A DNA stretch of 64,000 nt from CALINB01 sp938045325 (GTDB lineage Bacteria; Pseudomonadota; Alphaproteobacteria; Rhodospirillales; CALINB01), in the NCBI GenBank assembly GCA_038114465.1, contig JAYNQW010000001.1, forward strand, positions 186,001-250,000, in the 5' to 3' direction. The notes under the pieces are model-generated. The model worked only from the letters and a program-made list of their open reading frames with translations. It ran no database searches and had not been told where the DNA came from. The position numbers were made by a program, and so were the translations under genes. The number at the start of each line of letters is the position of its first letter. The stretch's first letter is position 1. Shown one piece after another: positions 35,437 through 44,729 of this stretch.

Positions 35437-36036
35437 TTAAAGAGAGCCGCCCAAAACGCCTTTGGTCGACGGCACCGCGCCCGCTTTGCGCGGGTCAATC
35501 GTCACCGCTTTTTTCAAAGCCTGCGCCAAAGCCTTAAAACATGTTTCGACAATATGGTGGCTGTTCTCGCCGTAAAAGTTTTCGACGTGCAGGGCCATTT
35601 CGGCGGATTGTGAAAACGCCTGAAACCATTCTTTGAATAATTCGGTATCCATCTCGCCGAGTTTCTGGCGGGTGAAGTTCACCTTCCACACGAGATAGGG
35701 GCGCCCGGAAAAATCCAGCACCACGCGTGTTAATGATTCGTCGAGCGGCACGCAGGCTTCACCGAAACGCGTGATCCCGGCGCGGTCACCAAGTGCTTTG
35801 TGCACGGCCTCGCCGATCACGATACCGGTATCCTCCGTGGTGTGATGAAAATCGATGTGCAGATCGCCTTTCGCCTTCACCGTGAGATCGATCAAAGCGT
35901 GGCGGGCGATTTGCTCAAGCATATGATCGAGAAAACCGATGCCGGTCGAGATATCGGAAACGCCGGTGCCGTCGAGATTGACGGTCGCGGAAATCTCCGT
36001 CTCTTTCGTTTTTCGTTCAATGGTTGCGGTCCGCAT
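35437..36036 (-). CDS. hisB: Imidazoleglycerol-phosphate dehydratase
   Basis: A 199-residue dehydratase, sixth step of histidine synthesis. The metal-binding His signatures are FLDHMLEQIARH near residue 35, DFHHTTEDTGI and the C-terminal NSHHIVETCFKALA. It is the monofunctional form without the HisB phosphatase domain. It heads the minus-strand his block and diverges from hslV; the 220-base gap to hslV holds a heat-shock-like promoter on the other strand. Confidence 0.98.
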   Translation of the reverse strand: MRTATIERKTKETEISATVNLDGTGVSDISTGIGFLDHMLEQIARHALIDLTVKAKGDLHIDFHHTTEDTGIVIGEAVHKALGDRAGITRFGEACVPLDESLTRVVLDFSGRPYLVWKVNFTRQKLGEMDTELFKEWFQAFSQSAEMALHVENFYGENSHHIVETCFKALAQALKKAVTIDPRKAGAVPSTKGVLGGSL

Positions 36037-36170
36037 GGAATGATCCCTTTCAATTCGGGGCCTTTTAACAGGAAGCCTCCGCTATCGCCAGCTTCATAAC
36101 AGGCTTCATCGCCGGCGCGCCGCATTAGTCATACGCATAAAATGTGAATTTTTCCTTGTTTTTTCAGGGT

Positions 36171-36211
36171 CTTGATCTCGCCTGTTCACAAGCCTACATC
36201 AACGCTATAGT
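36171..36211 (+). promoter_or_regulatory. Candidate heat-shock promoter for hslVU
   Basis: CTTGAT at 36171 is followed after 16 bases by CCTACAT (36193-36199), close to the alphaproteobacterial RpoH pattern CTTG...CYTATNT. A second reading is TTCACA then TATAGT (36206-36211), a sigma-70-like -10. Either is about 50-60 bases upstream of hslV. HslVU is normally heat induced, which favours the first reading, but the match is only moderate. Confidence 0.4.
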
Positions 36212-36256
36212 CCCGCCCCGCCTCGGTTTTCAGAGGCCCGATCAGGAAAGATACGC

Positions 36257-36811
36257 ATGGCAACGAACGAAATTCCCTCCTGGCACGGCACGACCATTTT
36301 GTCCGTGCGCAAAGGCAGCGACGTGGTCATCGCCGGGGACGGTCAGGTCAGCCTCGGCGATACGGTCATCAAGGCCAACGCACGCAAGGTCCGCACGCTG
36401 ACCGACGGCTCCGTGATCGCCGGATTTGCCGGCGCGACCGCCGATGCGTTCACCTTGCTCGAGCGCCTCGAAGGTAAACTCGAACAGCACCCGGGCCAGC
36501 TGATGCGCGCCTGTGTCGAGCTCGCCAAGGATTGGCGCACCGACCGGTATTTGCGCCGCCTCGAAGCGATGATGGCGGTTGCCGATAAAGACACGTCCTT
36601 GGTGCTCACCGGTAACGGCGATGTCCTGGAGCCGGAAGACGGGCTGATCGGCATCGGTTCAGGCGGCAATTATGCGCTCTCGGCGGCACGCGCCCTGATC
36701 GACCGCGACGATCTCGACGCCGAACAAATTGCCAAGCGCGCCATGGATGTCGCCTCCGACATCTGCGTTTACACCAATCAAAATATCATCATCGAAAAAT
36801 TATCTTCATGA
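36257..36811 (+). CDS. hslV: ATP-dependent protease subunit HslV
   Basis: A 184-residue proteasome-like peptidase. The N-terminal nucleophile Thr is exposed by processing before Thr12 (HGTTILSV). The core with VIAGDGQVSLGDTVIK and GIGSGGNYALSAARAL is complete. It works with the HslU unfoldase to degrade misfolded proteins. AGGAAA precedes the ATG. Its stop overlaps hslU by four bases. Confidence 0.98.
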   Translation: MATNEIPSWHGTTILSVRKGSDVVIAGDGQVSLGDTVIKANARKVRTLTDGSVIAGFAGATADAFTLLERLEGKLEQHPGQLMRACVELAKDWRTDRYLRRLEAMMAVADKDTSLVLTGNGDVLEPEDGLIGIGSGGNYALSAARALIDRDDLDAEQIAKRAMDVASDICVYTNQNIIIEKLSS

Positions 36812-38115
36812 GCAGCTTCACCCCACGCGAAATCGTTTCCGAACTCGATCGTCACATTATCGGCCAGAACGACGCCAAGCGCGCCGTCGCCATCGCGCTG
36901 CGTAACCGCTGGCGGCGTCAGCAACTCGATGACAGTCTGCGCGAAGAAGTCCTGCCGAAAAACATTTTGATGATCGGGCCGACCGGTGTCGGCAAAACGG
37001 AAATTTCCCGCCGCTTGGCCAAGCTTGCACAGGCGCCGTTCATCAAAGTCGAGGCGACGAAGTTTACCGAAGTCGGTTATGTCGGGCGCGATGTCGAATC
37101 GATTATTCGCGATCTTCTCGAATCCGCAATCATTATGATTCAAGAACGCCAACGCAAGCAGGTTATTGCCAAGGCCGAACTCCATGCCGAGGACCGTGTG
37201 CTCAATGCGCTTGTCGGCGAGAACGCAAGCAAAGACACGCGCGACAAGTTCCGCAAAATGCTGCGCGAGGGCAAGCTCAGCGACAAGGAAATCGAAATCG
37301 AGATCAGCGAGACCGGTAGCGGTATGCCGTCGTTCGACATCCCCGGCATGCCCGGCGCGCAAATGAGCATGATCAACATCAACGACATGCTAGGCAAGGC
37401 TTTTGGCGGGCAAACCAAGCCCAAGCGCATGACGGTCGAGGAGTCCTACGACATCCTCATTGCCGAGGAGAGCGACAAGCTGCTCGATGAAGACAAAATT
37501 GTCGCCGAGGCGATTGATTCCGTCGAAAACAACGGCATCGTGTTCCTCGATGAGGTCGATAAAATCACCGCGCGCTCGGAACGGGCGGGTGGCGACATCA
37601 GCCGCGAAGGCGTTCAGCGCGACCTTTTACCGCTGATCGAAGGCACCACGGTCGTCACTAAACGGGGGCCGGTAAAAACAGATCATATTTTATTTATCGC
37701 ATCCGGCGCGTTTCACTTATCGAAGCCCTCCGACATGCTGCCCGAATTGCAGGGGCGCCTGCCTATTCGTGTTGAACTCAAAGCGCTTACCCGGGATGAT
37801 TTTGTCCGAATCCTGACCGAACCGGAAGCGTCGTTGATTAAACAATACACGGCCTTGATGGGCGTCGAGGATGTCACATTGCATTTCGGTGATGATGCCA
37901 TCGGTGAAATCGCCGACTTGGCCGCTGAGGTTAATCAAAGCGTCGAAAACATCGGTGCGCGGCGCCTGCATACCGTGATGGAAAAACTGATGGACGACAT
38001 CAGCTTCTCCGCATCGGAACGTTCGGGCGAAGAAATTTCAATTGACGCCGAATACGTGCGCGAAGCGGTCGGCGATCTCGCCAAGAACGCGGACCTTAAA
38101 AAGTTTATTTTATAA
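36808..38115 (+). CDS. hslU: ATP-dependent protease ATPase subunit HslU
   Basis: A 435-residue Clp/AAA+ unfoldase partner of HslV. Walker A GPTGVGKT is at residues 57-64, the Walker B/DE motif is VFLDEVDKI, and the I domain lies between. The C-terminus ends in LKKFIL, whose terminal residues dock into HslV. It is transcribed with hslV and converges with the XRE regulator gene, leaving 8 bases. Confidence 0.98.
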   Translation: MSSFTPREIVSELDRHIIGQNDAKRAVAIALRNRWRRQQLDDSLREEVLPKNILMIGPTGVGKTEISRRLAKLAQAPFIKVEATKFTEVGYVGRDVESIIRDLLESAIIMIQERQRKQVIAKAELHAEDRVLNALVGENASKDTRDKFRKMLREGKLSDKEIEIEISETGSGMPSFDIPGMPGAQMSMININDMLGKAFGGQTKPKRMTVEESYDILIAEESDKLLDEDKIVAEAIDSVENNGIVFLDEVDKITARSERAGGDISREGVQRDLLPLIEGTTVVTKRGPVKTDHILFIASGAFHLSKPSDMLPELQGRLPIRVELKALTRDDFVRILTEPEASLIKQYTALMGVEDVTLHFGDDAIGEIADLAAEVNQSVENIGARRLHTVMEKLMDDISFSASERSGEEISIDAEYVREAVGDLAKNADLKKFIL

Positions 38116-38123
38116 ATGAGTGT

Positions 38124-38504
38124 TTAGTGAGTCGGGCCTTGGTTGTCGCCGAGGCTGCCGCGCACTTCATCAACGATCCAATCAATCGTTTGGTCGTCCA
38201 GCTGATCGATTGTCTTTGACAAAAGATTGGCGAGCTCGGTTGCGCGTGGACTGAGGCCCGATGTATCGACGACGACGCGCGGGTGTGACATGTCGGCGAG
38301 TTTTTTCAACTCTTCGGCTTCATCCCAAATCAATTCAAAGTAGCCGCAGATCTGCATTGTCAAACCGGGCGCAGGTCGACCACGGTTGCCGTGTTCAAGT
38401 GCCGACAAATATGCCGACGACACGCCCAAATCGGCTGCCATTTGTTTCAGCGTGACACGATGGCGCGCGCGCAACGATCGAACTTTTTCACCAAAAGGAG
38501 TCAT
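38124..38504 (-). CDS. XRE-family helix-turn-helix regulator
   Basis: A 126-residue protein with an N-terminal Cro/C1-type helix-turn-helix (about residues 4-60: KVRSLRARHRVTLKQMAADLGVSSAYLSALEHGNRG) and a C-terminal region without a known domain. Its target is unknown. It ends the lutA-lutB-lutC-smr run and begins 10 bases after the smr stop, so it may regulate that operon, a guess from position. Such XRE proteins follow Smr in other alphaproteobacteria. Confidence 0.88.
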   Translation of the reverse strand: MTPFGEKVRSLRARHRVTLKQMAADLGVSSAYLSALEHGNRGRPAPGLTMQICGYFELIWDEAEELKKLADMSHPRVVVDTSGLSPRATELANLLSKTIDQLDDQTIDWIVDEVRGSLGDNQGPTH

Positions 38505-38514
38505 GGAAAAAAGC

Positions 38515-39078
38515 TTAGCCGAATTTCTTTAAGCGAAGGTAAAGCGCCCCCGAACCACCGTCTTTTGGCGCGGCCTCGCAAAACGCGACGATATTTTCGC
38601 GTAGCGGCGTTTGCTTCAGCCAGCGCGGCACCATGGTGCGCAAAACACCGACCTCGCCCGTCGGCTTGAGGCCTTTACCGGTAATCACGATCACCGTACG
38701 CCGTCCGGTTAAAACCGATTCGTTTATGAAACGATCCAGGGCCTGATGGGCTTCCGCCTGGGTTTTGTGATGCAAATCGAGACGGCCCTCGATGGCAAGC
38801 TGACCGCGCTTCAAGCGCTGAGCTGTGCGCTTATCAAGGCCGGCAAATTCTCCGGCGCGCAATTCGGGCAGCCGCGATGGCGCGCTCGCAACCGACGCAG
38901 GCGGCGGGGCCGGCCGCTTGTCGGGCTTCGGATTTTGGTATTTCGCCCCGGATGCTTCGGTCAGCTTGGGCGGGGCTTTTTCAACTTTTTTGCCCGGCAG
39001 CGGTTCGGTTTCGCCAGCAATCTTTTGCCACAACGCCCAGTCATCGTCATCCGCCGAGGGTTTCGATTTTTTAGCCAT
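38515..39078 (-). CDS. Smr/MutS2-like domain protein
   Basis: A 187-residue protein. A charged Pro/Ala-rich N-terminus (about 1-90) precedes an Smr domain with the signatures LDLHHKTQAEA and VITGKGLKPTGEVGVLR. Smr domains nick or bind branched DNA or act in RNA quality control. The ATG at 39078 overlaps the lutC stop by 8 bases; an in-frame start three codons earlier is possible. Family is clear, function here is not. Confidence 0.9.
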   Translation of the reverse strand: MAKKSKPSADDDDWALWQKIAGETEPLPGKKVEKAPPKLTEASGAKYQNPKPDKRPAPPPASVASAPSRLPELRAGEFAGLDKRTAQRLKRGQLAIEGRLDLHHKTQAEAHQALDRFINESVLTGRRTVIVITGKGLKPTGEVGVLRTMVPRWLKQTPLRENIVAFCEAAPKDGGSGALYLRLKKFG

Positions 39079-39760
39079 TTCGAACAACCAAAATATGCAG
39101 GTTTTTGGGGCCGTGTGCGCCCAATAACAAGGTTTGCTCGATATCCGCGGTGCGCGATGGACCGGTAATAAAATTCACCGCGCGAGGCATCAACACTTTA
39201 TTGTTTTGTTTTCGTAATAACCCCCAAACCTCTTCGTACGGTCCGATGATGGCGCTTTCAACCAACACGACGATTTGGGTTTCCACCAGAAAATGCAGGG
39301 AAACCGGGCAATTCGGGCCGGAAACCATCGCCAGCGTGCCGGTCTCGGCCACCCCGGCATATGCGATAGCAATGCTGACATCATCATCCGGCGATGCCGC
39401 GCCGAAATCGAGGTGGTTTTCACCGAAATCCTGCCAATCAACGTTCTTCAACGCCTCTTCAGGGGTGATTTTTAATTTTATATCTTTACCGAAACGATTT
39501 GAGCGGCCCAGATATTCTGCCACATTTTCGGGAATATCGGCAAAACCGCCAATCCGCTCGACACTCGCATCCGCCCGGCGGGCCTCGTCGATGAACCGCT
39601 CGATCAAGGCTTCACGCGACCCCTGGCCACGCGCCGGAATAACGCGGGGCTTCGGGTTTTTTAAATGGGCCTGCAGGTCCGCTTGACGGGCGTCATTAAG
39701 GGCCGTGCGCCCCAAAGCGGTTCGAATGGTTGAAAGAATATGACTTCGTGCGGTACTCAT
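39071..39760 (-). CDS. lutC: Lactate utilization protein C (LUD domain)
   Basis: A 229-residue LUD-domain protein of the LutABC complex that oxidises L-lactate to pyruvate. The LUD core with VSIAYAGVAETGTLAMVSGPNCPVSLHF and the C-terminal FITGPSRTADIEQTLLLGAHGP is visible; the latter is the standard family signature. Overlaps at both ends (4 bases with lutB, 8 with smr) mark one operon. Confidence 0.93.
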   Translation of the reverse strand: MSTARSHILSTIRTALGRTALNDARQADLQAHLKNPKPRVIPARGQGSREALIERFIDEARRADASVERIGGFADIPENVAEYLGRSNRFGKDIKLKITPEEALKNVDWQDFGENHLDFGAASPDDDVSIAIAYAGVAETGTLAMVSGPNCPVSLHFLVETQIVVLVESAIIGPYEEVWGLLRKQNNKVLMPRAVNFITGPSRTADIEQTLLLGAHGPKNLHILVVRNG

Positions 39761-41172
39761 TTCTTATTACACTTACGTAATGATATATCGTCGATAAAAC
39801 TTTTTTTCGCCGGAGCCGGAAAATCTCGGGTTACCGTCCATTTTCGCAAAAACGGTAGGTGGGTGTAGCGGCCCGCGCCTTTACCGAAAAGGCCCGCGAA
39901 AATTTTATGCAGACACCGATAAAGCCGCGGACGAGCCGCGATGCGCGCCCACAACCGCATCGCGCGTTTGTTGACGCTAAAAGCGGACTCGGTCATGAAG
40001 TCGCGCTGACGTAACAGGCGCAGCAATTTCGGAATGGGAATGCGAACCGGGCAGACATCTTCACAGGTGCCGCACAGGGTCGAGGCGTGCGGCAGCGCGC
40101 GCGCGTTATGCACACCGAGTAAATTCGGCACGAGGGCCGCCCCCATCGGTCCCGAATAAACCCAACCGTACGCATGTCCACCGATGGATTTATAAACCGG
40201 GCAATGATTCAGACATGCCGCACAGCGAATACAACGCAACATTTCGCGCATCGGCCGGCCCAACATAGCGGCACGCCCGCTATCGAGCAGTACAACATGA
40301 AACGCGCCGGGACCATCGAGATCATCGTCGCGTTTCGGGCCGGTGACGATACTGGTGTAAACGGACATATCCTGTCCCGTCGCCGAGCGGGCGAGCACGC
40401 GCAGAATTGTGCTCGCATCTTCGAGCGTCGGCACGATTTTTTCAATCGAGGCAACGGCAATGTGAACCTTCGGCAGCGTCATTGTTAAATCGGCATTGCC
40501 TTCGTTCGTCACAATGACCAGCGATCCGGTTTCGGCCACCAGCATGTTTGCGCCTGTGATGCCGACGTCGGCATTGATGAAACGCTCGCGTAAAATATCA
40601 CGCGCCTCATCCAACAATACGCGCGGCTCTTCGAGCGGGCGGGCTTTGGAAAGGTGCGTGTGATTGTCGCGAAACGTATCGCCGACTTGATCTTTCGATA
40701 AATGAATCGCCGGCGCGATGAGATGGGACGGCGGCTCGTTGCGCAACTGAATGATGTATTCGCCCATATCGGTTTCAACGGGTGTGATGCCGGCAGCCTC
40801 GAGATGTTCGTTGATCGCAATCTCTTCGCCGATCATGGACTTGCTTTTTGTCACTGTTTTGGCGTTATGGTCCCGGCACAGTCCGACAATAATTTCTTGC
40901 GCCTCGGCGGCGTCGCGTGCCCAATGAACCGTGCCTCCCGCCTCGATGACTTTTTCTTCGAACCGCTCGAGATAAAAATCGAGATGTTCCAACACATGGT
41001 TTTTGAGGTCCCGGGCGGCATCGCGCAAATCATCGAACTCGGGCAAGCGCTCAATGGCCTTGCGCCGCTTTTCCGGAAAGCCGTGGCTCAACCGCTCAAG
41101 GGCGTCTTGCAGCTTTACATCCTTTAAGGCATCACGGGCTTTATCTGAAAGCGAATCGACAGCCGGCTTCAT
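39757..41172 (-). CDS. lutB: Lactate utilization protein B (iron-sulfur, LUD)
   Basis: A 471-residue protein with an N-terminal LUD region (NAKTVTKSKSMIGEEIAINEHLE) and two ferredoxin-like [4Fe-4S] motifs, CIRCAACLNHCP (near residue 315) and CGTCEDVCP (near residue 370). This is the electron-transfer subunit of the LutABC L-lactate dehydrogenase. It starts in the lutA stop (4-base overlap). Confidence 0.93.
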   Translation of the reverse strand: MKPAVDSLSDKARDALKDVKLQDALERLSHGFPEKRRKAIERLPEFDDLRDAARDLKNHVLEHLDFYLERFEEKVIEAGGTVHWARDAAEAQEIIVGLCRDHNAKTVTKSKSMIGEEIAINEHLEAAGITPVETDMGEYIIQLRNEPPSHLIAPAIHLSKDQVGDTFRDNHTHLSKARPLEEPRVLLDEARDILRERFINADVGITGANMLVAETGSLVIVTNEGNADLTMTLPKVHIAVASIEKIVPTLEDASTILRVLARSATGQDMSVYTSIVTGPKRDDDLDGPGAFHVVLLDSGRAAMLGRPMREMLRCIRCAACLNHCPVYKSIGGHAYGWVYSGPMGAALVPNLLGVHNARALPHASTLCGTCEDVCPVRIPIPKLLRLLRQRDFMTESAFSVNKRAMRLWARIAARPRLYRCLHKIFAGLFGKGAGRYTHLPFLRKWTVTRDFPAPAKKSFIDDISLRKCNKK

Positions 41173-41972
41173 GATGATGTTTCTTTTGTTTGTTCTTCTG
41201 CGCCGATCGCCGGAACCGTTTGATCGTGTCCCGACAAAACTTCGGCAAAATGGCGCACTTGTATATCAATCCCACGGCGATGCAACCGTCCGGCAATGTT
41301 TAATAAACAGCCGAGGTCGCCGCCGAGTAAAAGTCCGGCGCCGGTTTTTTGAATATCATCGATTTTCGCATCGACAATATGAGTCGATACATCGGCATGC
41401 TTCACACAAAACAATCCGCCGAAACCGCAACAGGATTCCGCCTCCTTCGCTTCCACGAGTTCAATTCCGCCGGCTTGCTCGAGTAACACCCGCGGCTGAC
41501 GCTTAATGCCGAGCTCGCGTAAGCCGGAGCAACCGTCGTGATACGTCGTTTTGCCCGAGCAAGGTGCGTGAAATATTTTTTGATTTAAAACGTCGGTGAG
41601 GAACGAGCTTAGCTCAAATGTTTTGGCCGCTAAATTTTCCGCGCGGCTTTTCCAATCAATCTCGTTTTTAAAGAGATTCGGATAATGAATTTTCAGCATG
41701 CTGGCGCACGAACCGGACGGTGTCACCACATATTCGAACGGCTCAAATGTTTCGATCACTTGCGCCGCAATCGTGCGGGCGTCTTTCGCATCGCCCGCGT
41801 TGTAGGCCGGTTGACCGCAACAGGTTTGCGTAACCGGTATGCCGACATCGCAGCCGGCATCTTCCAGCAGCTTGAGCGTTGCGTGGCCCACGGCCGGGCG
41901 CATCAAATCGACCAGGCACGTGACAAACAAACCGACGCGAAATTTTGTGTCGTGGGTTTTTGACTCAACCAT
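41169..41972 (-). CDS. lutA: Lactate utilization protein A ((Fe-S)-binding)
   Basis: A 267-residue protein with two cysteine-rich CCG domains (CCGQPAYNAGD and CCGFGGLFCVKH) typical of LutA and heterodisulfide-reductase-like subunits; it forms LutABC with the next two genes. The start is uncertain: ATG at 41972 is used, ATG at 41984 and an upstream TTG are possible and none has a clear ribosome site. The mltA gene lies about 70 bases upstream on the same strand. Confidence 0.9.
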   Translation of the reverse strand: MVESKTHDTKFRVGLFVTCLVDLMRPAVGHATLKLLEDAGCDVGIPVTQTCCGQPAYNAGDAKDARTIAAQVIETFEPFEYVVTPSGSCASMLKIHYPNLFKNEIDWKSRAENLAAKTFELSSFLTDVLNQKIFHAPCSGKTTYHDGCSGLRELGIKRQPRVLLEQAGGIELVEAKEAESCCGFGGLFCVKHADVSTHIVDAKIDDIQKTGAGLLLGGDLGCLLNIAGRLHRRGIDIQVRHFAEVLSGHDQTVPAIGAEEQTKETSS

Positions 41973-42042
41973 GCCGCTCAGCATGAGGGCTTGTTGCGGT
42001 GATGACAAGCATCAGAATGGTATTGAAATCAATTTGTTAGGG

Positions 42043-43242
42043 CTAACAGCAAATGGTTTTGGGCAGCAACACATAATACGTGCCGCGGGATTTCATTTGC
42101 CCGGCACGTTGGGCCGCTTCGGCCCCGAAGCCCCAAAATATATCACCGCGCACCGGCCCTTTGATCGCACCACCCGTGTCCTGAGCAATCATCAAGCGGC
42201 GCAGGGGGCGGCGCTCGTCAAGCGGGTCCCGGGTATCAAGCCATAGCGGCGCGCCCAACGGCACATGACGGCGATCGACCGCGAGGCTGCGGCCCGGCGT
42301 TAGGCCGACGCCCATGGCGCCAATCACGTCGGTGCCTTTTAGGCGGCGGAAAAATATATAAGAGGGGTTGGCGGCAAGAAGATCGCTGGCCTTGTGAGGG
42401 TTGGCGGTTAACCAAGTGCGGATGGATTGCATGGAAACATTTTCTTTCGCCATTGCGCCGCGCCTAATGAGCTCGCGCCCAATGGATACGTAGGGGCGAC
42501 CGTTCTTCGCGGCATAGCCGACACGCACGATGCTCCCGTCTGTCATTTTTACGCGCCCGGAGCCTTGAACATGCAAAAAGAAAGCGTCCGCCACGCTGTC
42601 GACCCACAGCAACTCAAGGCCCTTGCCTCGTAAAACGCCGTTTTCTATTTCCCGGCGCGAATGATAGGGAATGAGTCTGTTGCCGCGAAGGCGGCCCGCA
42701 ATATGCTTGCCCTTCAGCGCCGATGAGAATTGGCCCAAGTCGGCGGCGATGAGATCTGTTGGTTTGGCATAGAGCGGCACATTAAATCTGTTCGTTCTGC
42801 GCCACGATCCATTGAGCTCGGCCTCATAATAACCGGTGAACAATCCCGGTGATGTTTTTCCAGTCACAATGCGATGGGGCACAAACCAGCGTTCGAAAAA
42901 CCAGCGTGCCGCATGGTGGTTGTTTTTATCGATACCGGCAGCCGAGCGGCAGGCGTCTTTCCAATCCCGGGCAAAAAATTGTTTGTCAAAACTTTGAATT
43001 GTTTTGTGATCAGGCGTTTTCATCAAGGCCGTACAAGAGCGCGCAAAAGCACGCAACGCACGGCCATGGCGATCATTTTGCCAATTCGCCAACTGGTTAA
43101 ACGATGTGGCCTCGAGGCGTGGCGCCATATCACGCGCGCCGGGCTGGGTGCGCATTGTGGTTTCGCCACAAGCGCTCAAAATACCTATTAAAAATATGAA
43201 GAAAAGAAACGACCCGACAATGGATCGGGAAATTTGGAACAC
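42043..43242 (-). CDS. mltA: Membrane-bound lytic murein transglycosylase A
   Basis: A 399-residue lytic transglycosylase acting on peptidoglycan. From the chosen GTG the N-terminus is a lipoprotein signal ending LSAC. The MltA domain (GLFTGYYEAELNGSW) and C-terminal 3D domain (LMIAQDTGGAIKGPVRGDIFWGFG, with catalytic Asp) are complete. The longer open frame overlaps the Tim44-like gene and is rejected; GTG at 43242 lies 1 base after that gene's stop, with a TTG 9 bases earlier as alternative. Confidence 0.92.
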   Translation of the reverse strand: MFQISRSIVGSFLFFIFLIGILSACGETTMRTQPGARDMAPRLEATSFNQLANWQNDRHGRALRAFARSCTALMKTPDHKTIQSFDKQFFARDWKDACRSAAGIDKNNHHAARWFFERWFVPHRIVTGKTSPGLFTGYYEAELNGSWRRTNRFNVPLYAKPTDLIAADLGQFSSALKGKHIAGRLRGNRLIPYHSRREIENGVLRGKGLELLWVDSVADAFFLHVQGSGRVKMTDGSIVRVGYAAKNGRPYVSIGRELIRRGAMAKENVSMQSIRTWLTANPHKASDLLAANPSYIFFRRLKGTDVIGAMGVGLTPGRSLAVDRRHVPLGAPLWLDTRDPLDERRPLRRLMIAQDTGGAIKGPVRGDIFWGFGAEAAQRAGQMKSRGTYYVLLPKTICC

Positions 43243-43243
43243 C

Positions 43244-43942
43244 TTAATCAAGGCTGCGAGTGGCAACCAGCGACCAATTGGGGTCCGAGGATTTGGTGTT
43301 GCGGGCAAATGTCCAGAAATCGGTAACTTCAATAATACGATCCGGATCACCGTCAATAACATTGCCGTCTTTATCTTTTAGGGCGTTTACTTGCTCACTC
43401 ACGAACTTGATCGTGACATGAGCATAAGATTTTTCCATGAAAGCCTCAACGGCATCGGCGGACTTAATGCCGATCAATGTGTATTCCAGTTCCTCACCGG
43501 CATCTTCGCGGTTGCGAATAGCCTGCTCAAAGTTGGCATAGACATCGGAATTCAAAAGAGGCTTCAAGGACTGTGAGTCGCCTTCGGCAAAAGCACCGAG
43601 GATCATTTCAAACGCAACTTTCGCCCCCGATGCGAATTCGTTCATGTTGAAAGTCGGGTCGGCCTTGCGAATTTCGGCGATGCCTTGTGATAACGGATCG
43701 TCGGCTTTTGCCGTTTCGACGTCTTCCTCGGCCGCCGGTTCGATATCTAAGCTCTTGTTGTTATCAGGTAACGGAATGACATTATCGTCGGCTTCATCGG
43801 TCGTTTGACGGCGCGAAAACGGATCGCGGTGACCGCTGCCATCGTGACCGTCACGCCGGCCCAAGACGCTGCGCAGACGCAGCACGAGAAATGCCGCAAT
43901 CATGGCAAACAAGATAATGTCGAAGAATTGAAAATCGCCCAT
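43244..43942 (-). CDS. Tim44-domain membrane protein (TimA-like)
   Basis: A 232-residue protein with an N-terminal transmembrane segment (FDIILFAMIAAFLVL), an acidic linker to about residue 90 and a C-terminal Tim44-like domain (MNEFASGAKVAFEMILGAFAEGD..LKPLL). It is the alphaproteobacterial relative of mitochondrial import factor Tim44. The location divergent from fxsA-secB and before mltA is conserved in the class. Confidence 0.93.
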   Translation of the reverse strand: MGDFQFFDIILFAMIAAFLVLRLRSVLGRRDGHDGSGHRDPFSRRQTTDEADDNVIPLPDNNKSLDIEPAAEEDVETAKADDPLSQGIAEIRKADPTFNMNEFASGAKVAFEMILGAFAEGDSQSLKPLLNSDVYANFEQAIRNREDAGEELEYTLIGIKSADAVEAFMEKSYAHVTIKFVSEQVNALKDKDGNVIDGDPDRIIEVTDFWTFARNTKSSDPNWSLVATRSLD

Positions 43943-44117
43943 TGTTTCAATAACCGCTGTTGCGGGCCCGAAGACCGCTGGACCGCTTTAATACGGTAGG
44001 TTAAACAGTTTTATACGTTAACGGCTTGTCACACCGAGGTCCAGCACCGTATCGGACATTCGATAGAAAAGCCGCTATTCAATCATCAGATAAGCCCGAA
44101 CCGATGCCGAGGCAAGC

Positions 44118-44630
44118 ATGGCGCCAATAATATTTCTCCTAATGGTCGGTATACCCATTGCCGAAATTGCCGTTTTTATCGAAGTTGGCGGCAGAATTGG
44201 TCTGTGGCCGACAATCGGTGCCATCATTTTAACGGCTATGATCGGAACGTTTTTACTGCGCCAACAGGGGCTGGCAACACTGCAAAAGGTTCAGCTGAGT
44301 CTCGATCAGGGTCGGCTTCCCCTTACCGAGGTTTTTGACGGCCTGTGCCTGTTGGTTGCCGGGGTCCTCTTGCTGACACCAGGATTTGTCACGGACGGCT
44401 TTGGATTTTTACTGTTTTTACCGCCGTTTCGCGCCTTGCTGCGCCACACCCTGGCCCGATACTGGAGAGCCTCCGGCCGAATTAATATTCAAACAGGCCC
44501 CGAAGGGCCCTTCGGCCCCGACCATCCCGGCGGCGGGCCGACGATTGAAGGGGAATACCGGGAAATCAATCAGAAAAACGGCGGGCCCCGCCGTAAGCCG
44601 CCGGAAGATCCGCCGAAAGCGTTAAAATAA
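44118..44630 (+). CDS. fxsA: FxsA-family membrane protein
   Basis: A 170-residue protein with the FxsA core: an N-terminal helix (IFLLMVGIPIAEIAVFIEVGGRIG), a second helix (GAIILTAMIGTFLLRQQG) and a third (VAGVLLLTPGFVTDGFGFLL) followed by a cytoplasmic Pro/Gly-rich tail. FxsA of E. coli affects sensitivity to phage-T7 exclusion when overproduced; its normal role is unclear. GAGG precedes the ATG. It is upstream of secB. Confidence 0.9.
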   Translation: MAPIIFLLMVGIPIAEIAVFIEVGGRIGLWPTIGAIILTAMIGTFLLRQQGLATLQKVQLSLDQGRLPLTEVFDGLCLLVAGVLLLTPGFVTDGFGFLLFLPPFRALLRHTLARYWRASGRINIQTGPEGPFGPDHPGGGPTIEGEYREINQKNGGPRRKPPEDPPKALK

Positions 44631-44729
44631 CAATCAACAACCCGGCTTTCAGGCATAGCCGCTTGCTTGTTCCTGTCCCCAAAGCATGTTAGCCAAGGTC
44701 CAATAAGATTTCGTAATCAGGAGAAACTC

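Noticed and set aside
44500..44515. 16-base perfect palindrome CCGAAGGGCCCTTCGG in fxsA
   Set aside because: It encodes the Gly/Pro-rich tail (GPEGPFGPD) and occurs once; a coding by-product is more likely than a site.
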